DNA from: Deltaproteobacteria bacterium
GTDB lineage: Bacteria; Myxococcota_A; UBA9042; DTJE01
Reading direction: 5' to 3'
Length of the DNA stretch: 64,000 nucleotides
NCBI GenBank assembly: GCA_029555025.1
Contig: JAKPTZ010000095.1
Span: 1 to 64,000, forward strand
This document shows, piece after piece, positions 33,596 to 42,984 of the stretch. Positions within the stretch are counted from its first letter, which is position 1. The number at the start of each line of letters is the position of its first letter. Under the pieces are notes generated by a model. That model saw nothing but the letters and a program-made list of their open reading frames with translations. It was not told the origin of the DNA and did not search any database. Position numbers and translations under genes: made by a program.

Positions 33596-34466
33596 GTTTC
33601 AGCTCCCGGATTCTTTCTTCAAGCCTGCATCCGTGTTCTTTCAGGAAGGCCTGGTACGAGACTTTCTCATCGGCCGAATACATCCGCTGGCGGCGCATCA
33701 TCCCGTCAAAATCGACGCCGTGGCCGTCAAATTCCGGGCCATCGACACAGACGAATTTCGTCTTGCCGCCAACCGTCACCCGACACCCGCCGCACATTCC
33801 GGTGCCATCTATCATGACGGTGTTCAGGCTTACAAACGTCTTGACGCCGTATGGCCTCGTAAGTTCTGAAACCGCCTTCATCATCACTGGCGGCCCGATT
33901 GCGACCACAAGGTTGACCGGCGCCGAAGGATCATCCAGCAAATCCTTCAGGGCATCCGTGACAAGCCCCTTTCTTCCATAACTGCCGTCGTCGGTGACGC
34001 AGATTACGTCATCCGAAGCCAGGCGCATCTCCCTTTCCATGATGATCAGGTCGGCGGTCCGGGCGCCGAGGATCGAAATTACTCGGTTCCCGGCGCTCTT
34101 CATGGCCTGGGCAATGGGATGCGACGGGGCAACGCCGATACCGCCGCCAACGCAGACGACCGTCCCGAAATTCTCGACATGCGTCGGCTTGCCGAGAGGC
34201 CCGGCCACATCCCCGAGATCGCCGCCGGCCGGAAGCAGGGCCATCTCTGCCGTTGTGCGCCCGACCACCTGATAAACCAGCGTGATGGTTCCGGCGACCG
34301 GATCCGCGTCCGCGATGGTAAGTGGAATCCTTTCCCGACCGCCCGAAGGATGGACGATGACGAACTGGCCCGCCCTGCGGTATTTCGCGATGTCGGGGGC
34401 CTCGACTTCCATCCTGAAGACGGAAGGCGCGATGGGATCATTCGATCGAATACGGAATGAAGACAT
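33588..34466 (-). CDS. Sulfide/dihydroorotate dehydrogenase-like FAD/NAD-binding protein (NfnA-like)
   Basis: 'YRRAGQFVIVHPSGGRERIPLTIADADP', 'VCVGGGIGVAPSHPIAQAMKSAGNRVISILGAR', [2Fe-2S] 'GTGMCGGCRVTVGGKTKFVCVDGPEFDGH'. 8-bp overlap with the NfnB-like gene. Confidence 0.92.
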   Translation of the reverse strand: MSSFRIRSNDPIAPSVFRMEVEAPDIAKYRRAGQFVIVHPSGGRERIPLTIADADPVAGTITLVYQVVGRTTAEMALLPAGGDLGDVAGPLGKPTHVENFGTVVCVGGGIGVAPSHPIAQAMKSAGNRVISILGARTADLIIMEREMRLASDDVICVTDDGSYGRKGLVTDALKDLLDDPSAPVNLVVAIGPPVMMKAVSELTRPYGVKTFVSLNTVMIDGTGMCGGCRVTVGGKTKFVCVDGPEFDGHGVDFDGMMRRQRMYSADEKVSYQAFLKEHGCRLEERIRELKRG

Positions 34467-34487
34467 TGTGCCCTCCGGGGGGATTGA

Positions 34488-36266
34488 TCAGTTGTTCTGG
34501 GTTTCTTCGCCGCCCGCATTCGCGGAATCGGCAGGCGCGGTTCCGGAAACGGCCTGTTCAAGGGCCTTTTCCTCGTCGGCGATCATCTTTGCAAGAAGTT
34601 CCTTTTCAACCAGTTCGCCCGAGGATGCGGCACCGGCGCGCAGGGCATCGAACCAGTCCCGCCAGACGGCGACACGCTTGAAAAGGGCGAGTTCCGAAGC
34701 GACCAGGTCGATTTCCTCCCGGGTCGGCTCCTGAACCTTCACTTCACCGGCAAGCCTGACCACGAAAACGCCGGTTCCGCCCTCCGGCTTCAGCGGCTGC
34801 TGCAGAAGCCTGGATTCGTTGGTAAGGCCTTCAAGGGCGGTCGTGATGGACTTGCCCTTTCCGATGCCCCTGTACGTGTCCGGTTCCCACATGAACAATC
34901 CCATGACCGAAGGCGGAAGCTTGCGAACCTCGCCGGTCTCTCCGACCCTTACGGGCGAATGCGGCGCGTATTTCGCGTTCAGTTCGGCCGCCACTTCGGC
35001 CAGGGGCCTTTCCGGGGCTGCGTTGAGGGCGGCGATGGCGGCCGTCGAAAGGGCTTCCATCTCGGCCGCGGCCTTCTGTTCTCCGAAAAGCCTGCGTCCG
35101 ATGACCTCGGCCGCTTCCTCGAACACCGGTTCAACCTGTGGGCGACGCGCGTCGAGCATCAGCAGGAAATACCCGCCCGCGGACTTGACGACCGGCGAAA
35201 GTTCCAATTCGGTCAGCTTCTGCGCGGCATCGGCCACTTCCTGCCCGTAAAGGCTGGCGATGGCACCGACCGACAGCGCTGCCTGCGAACGGCCGCCAAT
35301 CTCGTTCGTGACCTTGTCCTCCGAAGTCGGGGCCAGGGCGGTCATCGCATCGCGAAGTTCCTCGCCCTTCAGATCCTTCAAGCCTTCGAAGACCTCGGTG
35401 GCGCGGGCCTGGTCGGAATACTTGAGAACGTGGAAATCAAGTCCGGCTTCCTGAGCGAATTCCGACTTATTGGCATCGAAATACTCACGCACCGCCTTCT
35501 GGTTGGCCTTCTGCCACGCGGCAAGTTCCTTCTGGTTTCCCGCAAGGGCCGCACCCAGAAGAGCTGGTGATATTTCCAGGAATTCATAACTGCGGGCGTT
35601 CTTGCGCAGGCCGGCAACGTACTTCGCCTCGCGCTCGGGAACTGCGACCGCCGATGTGACCAGGGAGATCATCTTTTCGCGCTCGATTTCGCGCGCCACG
35701 AAGTCCTCGAACCTGGGCATCGTCGTCCTTATCTGGTAACGAACCCAGTTCTCGTAATAACTGCGCTTGAATTCGCCGGTTGTCGGATCCCGGAAACGCT
35801 TGAGTATGCGTTCCCTGACCTCGTCCGGAGTCGCGACCAGGCCGTTCTTCCTGGCTTCCTCGGACACCAGCCAGGTCTCGACCAGATCTTCCTTGACCTT
35901 CCGCGACTTGATTGAAGCGACGCCCATCGGATCCTGACCGAAGATGGCCATCGACGGGTCGCCGGGGAAATCATGGAATCGGTACTGCCGATACGCCCTT
36001 TCCTGGCGCTCCGATTCCGCGGTGCGCTCCTTCCCGGGCAGCGGCGCGTCCGTCGTCAGTCGCAGCCCCATCTCGAGATCGACCACGTCAATCCTGGAAT
36101 CCCCCACGACGACGAGTTCGGCGTTTTCGTACTGACGTCCATAGCCGACGGAGGAATCCCTGCGACGACTGCTCATGTTGAACGTGAACACGAACACTAC
36201 GATGATGATGCCGAACAGCACGTAGATAATTACCGATTTGGAATGTTTCCTGAGCTCAGCCAGCAT
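34488..36266 (-). CDS. SurA N-terminal/PpiD-like periplasmic folding factor with N-terminal TM anchor
   Basis: 'MLAELRKHSKSVIIYVLFGIIIVVFVFTFN' then 'EDLVETWLVSEEARKNGLVATPDEVRERILKRF' and PPIase-like 'AAQKLTELELSPVVKSAGGYFLLMLDARR'. Confidence 0.85.
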   Translation of the reverse strand: MLAELRKHSKSVIIYVLFGIIIVVFVFTFNMSSRRRDSSVGYGRQYENAELVVVGDSRIDVVDLEMGLRLTTDAPLPGKERTAESERQERAYRQYRFHDFPGDPSMAIFGQDPMGVASIKSRKVKEDLVETWLVSEEARKNGLVATPDEVRERILKRFRDPTTGEFKRSYYENWVRYQIRTTMPRFEDFVAREIEREKMISLVTSAVAVPEREAKYVAGLRKNARSYEFLEISPALLGAALAGNQKELAAWQKANQKAVREYFDANKSEFAQEAGLDFHVLKYSDQARATEVFEGLKDLKGEELRDAMTALAPTSEDKVTNEIGGRSQAALSVGAIASLYGQEVADAAQKLTELELSPVVKSAGGYFLLMLDARRPQVEPVFEEAAEVIGRRLFGEQKAAAEMEALSTAAIAALNAAPERPLAEVAAELNAKYAPHSPVRVGETGEVRKLPPSVMGLFMWEPDTYRGIGKGKSITTALEGLTNESRLLQQPLKPEGGTGVFVVRLAGEVKVQEPTREEIDLVASELALFKRVAVWRDWFDALRAGAASSGELVEKELLAKMIADEEKALEQAVSGTAPADSANAGGEETQNN

Positions 36267-36396
36267 TCAATGACTCCTGGAAAACGCAAGGCGGGCGGTA
36301 GTGTACTTCAAGTAAGTGCCCTGTGCAACACAGGTATCCTGATTCGCCGAAGGCCGGTTCCCCGACGGGCCTGAACGTGTCGCCAGCCGTACCGGG

Positions 36397-37623
36397 CTAG
36401 ACCTTCTCCAGAAGGTGTCCCATCCTGGATTTCTTCGTTTCCAGGTAGTGCCGATCCCTGTCGCTCCTGGGCGAAAGTTCAATCTGGACGCGCTCGACAA
36501 CCTCGAGCCCGAATCCGGAAAGCCCGACCATCTTTCTCGGGTTGTTGGTAAGAAGCCTCAGTTTCCGAAGTCCAAGGTGGGCCAGGATCTGGGCACCGGT
36601 TCCGTAATCCCGCAGATCCGGCGCGAACCCGAGGCTGGTGTTCGCATCGACCGTGTCCAGGCCGCGATCCTGCAGGGCGTATGCCTTCACCTTGTTCCCG
36701 ATGCCGATGCCGCGTCCTTCCTGACGGAGATACAGAAGCACGCCGCCTTCCGATGCAATCCGGCGCATCGATGCGTCAAGCTGCAGCCCGCAGTCGCAAC
36801 GCAGGGAATGAAAAACATCCCCGGTGAGGCATTCCGAATGAACCCGGACGAGGGTGGGCCCGGGGCCCGGCTCGCCCATGACCATCGCAACGTGGGCCGC
36901 CCTGCGGATGGTATCTTCATAGACAACCGACTTGAACCGGCCCCACTCGGTATCGACCATGGTGGAACCGACCGCCCTGACAAGCAGATCCTTCTGCATC
37001 CTCCAGGCAATCACGTCGGCAACGGCAACGACCGGAATCCCGTTCGCGCGTCCAAGTTCCAGCAGTTGTTTAAGGCCAGCAATGGAACCGTCTTCACCAA
37101 GAACCTGGCTGATGACGGCGGCCGGCTTGCGGCCAGCCATCCGCACCAGATCGACCGCCGCCTCGGTCTGGCCGGCCCGGTTCAACACGCCACCCGGCAG
37201 CGCCCGCAGCGGAAACACGTGTCCGGGCACCACGAAATCCTGCATCGACGCGTCTTCGGCGCAGAGATCCTCGATCGTTCTCGCGCGGTCAAATGCGGAG
37301 ATGCCGGTGGTGGTCCCGAGCCTTGAATCGACCGAAACCGTGAAGGCTGATCCGAAATGGGCGCTGCTGTTGCTGGCCATCATCGGTATTCCGATGCGAT
37401 CGACCATGTCGTGAGTCATCGCGACGCACACAAGCCCGCCGGCAATCTTCGTCATCCGGTTTACCGCCTCGGGCGTGACCATGTCCGCCGCCAGCACCAG
37501 GTCGCCTTCGTTGCAGCGCGACTGGTCGTCAACGATGATGACCATTCCGCCAAGCCGCAGCGAATCGACCGCATCGGCAACCGCCGCCGTGACCGGATGC
37601 GGGATCGAACTGGATTCAACCAT
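36397..37623 (-). CDS. ribBA: Bifunctional 3,4-dihydroxy-2-butanone-4-phosphate synthase/GTP cyclohydrolase II
   Basis: 'VIIVDDQSRCNEGDLVLAADMVTPEAVNRM', 'PGHVFPLRALPGGVLNRAGQTEAAVDLVRMAG', 'VRVHSECLTGDVFHSLRCDCGLQLDASM', 'LYLRQEGRGIGIGNKVKAYALQDRGLDTVDANTSLGF'. Confidence 0.97.
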   Translation of the reverse strand: MVESSSIPHPVTAAVADAVDSLRLGGMVIIVDDQSRCNEGDLVLAADMVTPEAVNRMTKIAGGLVCVAMTHDMVDRIGIPMMASNSSAHFGSAFTVSVDSRLGTTTGISAFDRARTIEDLCAEDASMQDFVVPGHVFPLRALPGGVLNRAGQTEAAVDLVRMAGRKPAAVISQVLGEDGSIAGLKQLLELGRANGIPVVAVADVIAWRMQKDLLVRAVGSTMVDTEWGRFKSVVYEDTIRRAAHVAMVMGEPGPGPTLVRVHSECLTGDVFHSLRCDCGLQLDASMRRIASEGGVLLYLRQEGRGIGIGNKVKAYALQDRGLDTVDANTSLGFAPDLRDYGTGAQILAHLGLRKLRLLTNNPRKMVGLSGFGLEVVERVQIELSPRSDRDRHYLETKKSRMGHLLEKV

Positions 37624-37843
37624 CGAATCACCAAGAAAAAAGATCCTGTAACAACGGGCGGTTACCTTGAGGCTCCCGGCCACGCGGCAACGTTGCCGGC
37701 CGCGGTCGAATAATGACAGCACCGCTTCATCAAGTCAACGAACGTCCAGCCATCGCGCCGCAACGAACCCGTGTGCGCCGGTTTCAGGTCTTATGACCAC
37801 AAATGCTATAATCCGGCCGGCTTTTCCCGTTTCGGAGGGTGCG

Positions 37844-38551
37844 ATGGAACCCGGCGCCGCAGAGTCTTTTGGAATCAACGTGTTTCAGCAGGTGCTGGCA
37901 TCAAGGGGCATGGTTCTGATGGTTCTGCTGCTGCTGATCGCCATGTCCCTGGTCTGCTGGTTCATCATCGGCGTCAAATTCTGGTCTTTCAGAAAGATTC
38001 GCAGGCAGACCGAGGAATTCATCAAGGCGTTCTGGCATTCCAGCAACCTTGAAGAGGTGCGCGAGGCATCCAGGCAGCTTTCGGATTCGCCTGTGGCCAG
38101 GATGTTCTCGGCGGCATACACCGAAATGAAGCGGAACCAGGAAGGACAGGGCACGACCGGGCCTGTCGGACAGGGCTCCGACTACGGCTTCGAGAATATC
38201 GAGCGCACCCTTCGGCGGGCCGTGCAGGAACAGACGACCAGGCTTGAGAAGCTGACGCCGTTTCTGGCTACAACCGGGTCGGCGGCCCCGTTCATCGGCC
38301 TGTTCGGCACTGTCTGGGGCATCATGAACGCGTTCGCGTACATCTCGCCCGACAGGCCGATCCTCGAAACGGTCACGCCCCACATCGCCCAGGCGCTTGT
38401 GGCCACCGCCATCGGGCTGCTGGCCGCCATTCCGGCCGTCATGGCCTTCAATTACTTCAATTCCAAGATCCGGGTGTTCGTGGTCGAGATGGACAACTTC
38501 TCCATCGACTTCCTGAACATCCTCAAACGGCACTTCTTCAGGGATCGCTGA
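37844..38551 (+). CDS. tolQ: MotA/TolQ/ExbB proton channel family protein
   Basis: 'TPFLATTGSAAPFIGLFGTVWGIMNAF', 'PHIAQALVATAIGLLAAIPAVMAFNYF'. Start at ATG 37844; candidate -10 TATAAT at 37807-37812. Confidence 0.93.
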   Translation: MEPGAAESFGINVFQQVLASRGMVLMVLLLLIAMSLVCWFIIGVKFWSFRKIRRQTEEFIKAFWHSSNLEEVREASRQLSDSPVARMFSAAYTEMKRNQEGQGTTGPVGQGSDYGFENIERTLRRAVQEQTTRLEKLTPFLATTGSAAPFIGLFGTVWGIMNAFAYISPDRPILETVTPHIAQALVATAIGLLAAIPAVMAFNYFNSKIRVFVVEMDNFSIDFLNILKRHFFRDR

Positions 38552-38582
38552 TTCGCGGACCGGCCGCGCCGGGGAGGTTCCA

Positions 38583-39170
38583 ATGGGCATGAGCGGTTCA
38601 AGCGGCTCGAACCGGGGCATGATGGCGGAAATCAACGTCACGCCCCTTGTCGATGTGATGCTGGTTCTTCTGATCATTTTCATGATCTCGTCGTCGATCG
38701 AGACGATCCAGGTGCAGCAGGAAAAACAGCGAATCGAAAAGACCAGCGAGACCGCGAACCTGAACCAGAAGGTTCCGGTGAACCTGCCGCGGACCGATGC
38801 GGAGCCGGTCAACCTGTCGGAAGAACAGAAACTGGTCCTGTCGATAACCCCGGACGTCAAATTTTTCGTTGGGGAAACCATGATTCTCGACTGCCTTTCA
38901 ATCGCGCCGGCCATCAAGGCCACGGTGACGGGCGACAGCCGCAGGATCTGGTCAGTCAAGGACGACGCTGCGTTCGGGCCGTGCCTGGATCAGATCGTCG
39001 CGAAGCTGGGAACGAACGCAAAGCTTCAAAACGACAAGGAACTGTATCTCAGGGCCGACAGGAGCCTTCCTTACGGCCTGACACTTAAGGTGATGGCCAG
39101 GATCCGATCGTCCGGCGTGGGAAAATTCGGCCTGGTTTCCGAGGCCGAGGGTGGCAACGAGGGCGGCTGA
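38583..39170 (+). CDS. tolR: ExbD/TolR family biopolymer transport protein
   Basis: 'MMAEINVTPLVDVMLVLLIIFMISSS' and 'ELYLRADRSLPYGLTLKVMARIRSSGVGKFGLVSE'. Confidence 0.93.
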   Translation: MGMSGSSGSNRGMMAEINVTPLVDVMLVLLIIFMISSSIETIQVQQEKQRIEKTSETANLNQKVPVNLPRTDAEPVNLSEEQKLVLSITPDVKFFVGETMILDCLSIAPAIKATVTGDSRRIWSVKDDAAFGPCLDQIVAKLGTNAKLQNDKELYLRADRSLPYGLTLKVMARIRSSGVGKFGLVSEAEGGNEGG

Positions 39171-39198
39171 TGCGTGATGTGACGGCTGGAATGTCCTG

Positions 39199-40104
39199 AT
39201 GCGGATTTCTGACTACATAGCCCAGGCACTCGGCGTTTCCGACAGGAGGCCTGTCCAGGCCGGGCTGGCGGTCACGGCGCTGGTGCACGTCGCGATCGTC
39301 GTCATGCTGGCGACCGCTGGCGGCAATGCCGCTCTTCCGCCAAAACCCGGGATGCCGGGAACCGGATCGATGTGCGACGGAATCCGGTGCGCCGAGCCGC
39401 CTTTCATGTCCGACAGGCGCGGGGCCGACTCGATGGACACGATGGACGCCGGCATCATCGAGGCGTCAATCATCCCGAAACTTGGTCTTGCCAAACCGGT
39501 TCCCGGCCAGCTACCGCGTTTCCTCAAATATGAACAGGCTGAAAAGATTGAAGAATCAATAAATATCTCCAAAGACAACCAGAAAACCGAACAGCCGTTG
39601 AAGAAGGACGTACGGCCGAAAAAGGCGCAGACGGACTCCAGGCGCAAGAAGACCGACCTCGGGGACATCCTTGGCGATGCCCCGGACGATGATGATCCCC
39701 GCGCCAGGGCGGTCGCCCTCGATCGGATCGTCGGTCACGCGGAGGGTTCGACTTCCGGAACCGGAACCGAAGCCAGGGAAGGTAGCATTTATGCCGCCAA
39801 GGTCGGGGAGGCCATAAGGGCCCAGTTCACCGTCCCCCCCTTCCTGAAGCCGGCCCAGTTGAAGGTTCTTCGGGTCAGGATAAGAATCACCAGGATTGAC
39901 GCGGCCGGCCAGATCCTGGATTTCGATGTTCTTTCAAGGTCGGGCGAAGAAAGCTTCAACAACGCGGCTCTCTTCGCAATAAGACGGTTCTCCAGGAAGG
40001 ACGGCGGCAACGTATACCTGCCATCGCCGGACTCAAAGACGCTGGAGCTTGTGAACAAGCGTGGTATCGTCGTCGATCTCGACGGTTCACTGTTTCGGAA
40101 GTAG
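39199..40104 (+). CDS. tolA: TolA/TonB-type energy transducer with C-terminal TonB-like domain
   Basis: N-terminal TM 'LAVTALVHVAIVVMLATAGG', charged middle, C-terminal 'VRIRITRIDAAGQILDFDVLSRSGEESFNNAALFAIRRFSR'. Confidence 0.82.
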   Translation: MRISDYIAQALGVSDRRPVQAGLAVTALVHVAIVVMLATAGGNAALPPKPGMPGTGSMCDGIRCAEPPFMSDRRGADSMDTMDAGIIEASIIPKLGLAKPVPGQLPRFLKYEQAEKIEESINISKDNQKTEQPLKKDVRPKKAQTDSRRKKTDLGDILGDAPDDDDPRARAVALDRIVGHAEGSTSGTGTEAREGSIYAAKVGEAIRAQFTVPPFLKPAQLKVLRVRIRITRIDAAGQILDFDVLSRSGEESFNNAALFAIRRFSRKDGGNVYLPSPDSKTLELVNKRGIVVDLDGSLFRK

Positions 40105-40153
40105 GCCACGATTGACCCGTGAAGTACCAGCTTCGGCCCGACAGACTGCCGCC

Positions 40154-41608
40154 ATGACGGTCACGGCGTTCGTCGTCCTGACCTGCTGCGGGCGCGCCTA
40201 CGGCCAATGGCCCCGGTTTGATGCCGGGGCCCAGTCCGAGCCCGACGTGGAAATCGAAAGCCTTCTGCCGGGGCAGGCTCCCCGGCCCAGACCTGCGACG
40301 CAGCCCCCGCGGCCCGGACTGGTTCCCGAAGCCATCGATCAGCGCTGTGGAAAGTTCGGCTGGTCCCTGGCGGAACCGGTGATGATACCGGTCGCTTTTC
40401 CGCTGGTGCTCGATCTGACGCTTTACGGCGAACTGGAACCCGACGCGGTCAGGATGGCTGACGCGATGGCCGAACAACTTGCCGCGACGGGCATCTTCAT
40501 GGTGAACAACCGCGATATTGCACCGGCAGGCGGTGCAATCACCTGGGCATCCCCGGTCGCCTTTGATTACCTCGGCTGGCGAAGCGCCGGCAACTGGATG
40601 GTGGTCACGGCCACCATTGCTCCGCCGTCCGGCGATACGACCGATAAGGAAAAACTGACCGTCTCCCTGTCGGCATGGCTGACGGAAGAGGGGAACTCCC
40701 TGCAGGTTTCCAGTTCGACCGCGACCGTCAGGAAAGATGAACTCATATCTTTCTGCGGACGCTTCGTCGATGCCGTCGGCCAGTGCGTTTCAGGCATTCC
40801 ATCGGCCGCATCCAGCCGCATCGCCTATTCGAAAAGGACGCCACCGCACGGCGTGAAGGAAATCTGGGTCACCCGCGTCGGATCGGCCGAACAGACAAGG
40901 ATCAGTTCCGACGGCAAGCTGGCCATGCTGCCGGCATGGGCGCCGGGCGGTTCGCTGGCATGGACGGGCTACCGGAACGACAACCCGGATCTTTATGTTG
41001 ACGGCGTCAGGTTCGGCAACCGGCCCGGAATGAACACCGGAATCGCCTGGGCCCCCGACGGCGGCAGGGCTGCGGTAACATGGGCCGACGAAGGCGCGTC
41101 GGACATCTACCTGGTAAACCCGGCAAGCGGCGAAATCATCTCAAGGCTGACCTCCTGGCCGGGCATCGAGACAAGCCCTTCCTGGTCACCCGATTCGAAG
41201 CAGATCGCCTTCGTTTCCGACCGTGGCGGCAGTCCGGGCATCTTCGTGATGAACGCCGATGGATCCGGTGCCCGGCCGCTTCCGCTTGACGGCGACTACA
41301 ACACGGGGCCCGACTGGTCTCCCGACGGAAAGACCATCCTTTACCAGTCACGCGGCGCCGGTTCCCGATTCTCGATCCATGCGTTCGACGTCCTTTCGGG
41401 AACTTCGAAAAGGCTTTCGACCGACAATTTCAACAACGAGGAGCCTTCGTGGTCGCCGGACGGAAGGTTCATCGCCTACACATCGACACGGGACGGCAGG
41501 AAGAAGCTGTTCATAATGAACCGGGACGGTTCCGGGGTTCGACAGGTCTTCAAGGACGGCGACGAATATTTCACCCCGGCCTGGGAGCGGGTGATTCCGA
41601 AAAAGTAA
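40154..41608 (+). CDS. tolB: TolB-like periplasmic beta-propeller protein
   Basis: PD40-like repeats 'SRLTSWPGIETSPSWSPDSKQIAFVSDRGGSPGIFVMNADGSG', 'NNEEPSWSPDGRFIAYTSTRDGRKKLFIMNRDGSG'. Start uncertain (TTG at 40112 also possible). Confidence 0.9.
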   Translation: MTVTAFVVLTCCGRAYGQWPRFDAGAQSEPDVEIESLLPGQAPRPRPATQPPRPGLVPEAIDQRCGKFGWSLAEPVMIPVAFPLVLDLTLYGELEPDAVRMADAMAEQLAATGIFMVNNRDIAPAGGAITWASPVAFDYLGWRSAGNWMVVTATIAPPSGDTTDKEKLTVSLSAWLTEEGNSLQVSSSTATVRKDELISFCGRFVDAVGQCVSGIPSAASSRIAYSKRTPPHGVKEIWVTRVGSAEQTRISSDGKLAMLPAWAPGGSLAWTGYRNDNPDLYVDGVRFGNRPGMNTGIAWAPDGGRAAVTWADEGASDIYLVNPASGEIISRLTSWPGIETSPSWSPDSKQIAFVSDRGGSPGIFVMNADGSGARPLPLDGDYNTGPDWSPDGKTILYQSRGAGSRFSIHAFDVLSGTSKRLSTDNFNNEEPSWSPDGRFIAYTSTRDGRKKLFIMNRDGSGVRQVFKDGDEYFTPAWERVIPKK

Positions 41609-41634
41609 CCTTTGGGAACGGGATGGAGGCTTGC

Positions 41635-42984
41635 ATGGCCGGTACCTTCGGTCAATCGAGACGGGCGGTTCGCGGAGCCCGGGTCAGAAGTGCGCTGGAC
41701 AGGCTCGAGGCGGGAAGGGGTGAAAATCCGCATCCGGCTGTTGCGGATCGCTTCCCGATGGTTATCGGGTCGGCCAGGGGCGCAAGGGTGAAGGACGCCG
41801 ACGGCAACAGGTACATCGACATGACGTCGTTCTTCGGCGTGGCCCTTGCCGGTCACAGGAACCCGGCCGTCATGTCCGCCGTCAGGGTGGCCCAGGGACA
41901 CCTGGTTTCGTCGATGGGCGACGTGCATCCCGACCCTGGCCGTGCCGGCCTCCTGCAACTGCTTGCGGGGATGATGCCGGCCGAAGGATACCGCGGCGTC
42001 CTTTCGCAGAACGGGGCTGACGCCGTCGAAACCGCACTGAAATTCGCGGCTGCCGCAACCGGCAGGCCCGGCATCGTATCTTTTGAAGGGGCTTACCACG
42101 GACTTTCCGCGGGGGCGCTTGAAGCGACATGGCGACCCTCCTTCAGGAAACCCTTCGAAGCCATGCTTTCCGGAAGGGCCGTTTTCGCGCCATGGCCGGA
42201 ACCGGATGGAAGCAATCTGGAACTGGTTCTTTCGACCGTCGAGAGGCTGGCATCTTCGCCGATCATCAACAGGTTCGGGGCGGACATCGGCCGGCCGGGC
42301 GCGCTGATAGTGGAACCGATCCAGGGCCGAGGAGGCGTCAGGGTACCACCGCCCTCTTTCCTGTCGCGACTGGCCTCGATCTGCGACCGGAACGGGATTG
42401 TTCTGATAACGGATGAAATCTATTGCGGGACTTGGCGGACGGGCACTTTCCTTGCCAGCGAACCTGAAGCTGTCGTTCCCGATATCGTTTGCCTTGGAAA
42501 GGCGCTTGGCGGGGGCTTTCCGATATCGGTCGCAATGATGCGCCCGGCAGTCGCGGACGCCGTCCTGCCCGACCACGGCGAGGCCGTCCACACGTCGACA
42601 TTCATGGGCTGGCCGGTTTCCTGCGCCGCGGCAATCGCGACCATCGCCGCGATCAAGCGGATGGAACCGCAGGAAGCGGCCACAAGGATCGAACGCGCCG
42701 TTACCGCCGCCGCCAGATCCTGGGCGGGGAAATTCGATTTCGTCCGGGGTGTCGCCGGGCGCGGCGCGATGATGGGAGTGTCGCTGGCCGGCACCAGGGG
42801 CATGAGCGCTTCCGAAGTGACACGGAAGGTTGTGTCGGAGGCTCTTTCAAGAGGTGTCCTGCTGCTTGCCGAGGGATCCGACTCCGACGTCCTGGCGCTG
42901 ATGCCGCCTCTGGTTATTGGCGACGATGATTTGGGAACGGCGTTGCGCATAATCGGCGATTCCCTGGCAAAGGTGGCCGAATGA
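41635..42984 (+). CDS. Class III PLP-dependent aminotransferase
   Basis: ATG at 41635; 'GARVKDADGNRYIDMTSFFGVALAGHRNP', 'GIVSFEGAYHGLSAGALEAT', 'IVLITDEIYCGTWRTG', PLP-Lys motif 'DIVCLGKALGGGFPISVAMM'. Confidence 0.92.
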   Translation: MAGTFGQSRRAVRGARVRSALDRLEAGRGENPHPAVADRFPMVIGSARGARVKDADGNRYIDMTSFFGVALAGHRNPAVMSAVRVAQGHLVSSMGDVHPDPGRAGLLQLLAGMMPAEGYRGVLSQNGADAVETALKFAAAATGRPGIVSFEGAYHGLSAGALEATWRPSFRKPFEAMLSGRAVFAPWPEPDGSNLELVLSTVERLASSPIINRFGADIGRPGALIVEPIQGRGGVRVPPPSFLSRLASICDRNGIVLITDEIYCGTWRTGTFLASEPEAVVPDIVCLGKALGGGFPISVAMMRPAVADAVLPDHGEAVHTSTFMGWPVSCAAAIATIAAIKRMEPQEAATRIERAVTAAARSWAGKFDFVRGVAGRGAMMGVSLAGTRGMSASEVTRKVVSEALSRGVLLLAEGSDSDVLALMPPLVIGDDDLGTALRIIGDSLAKVAE

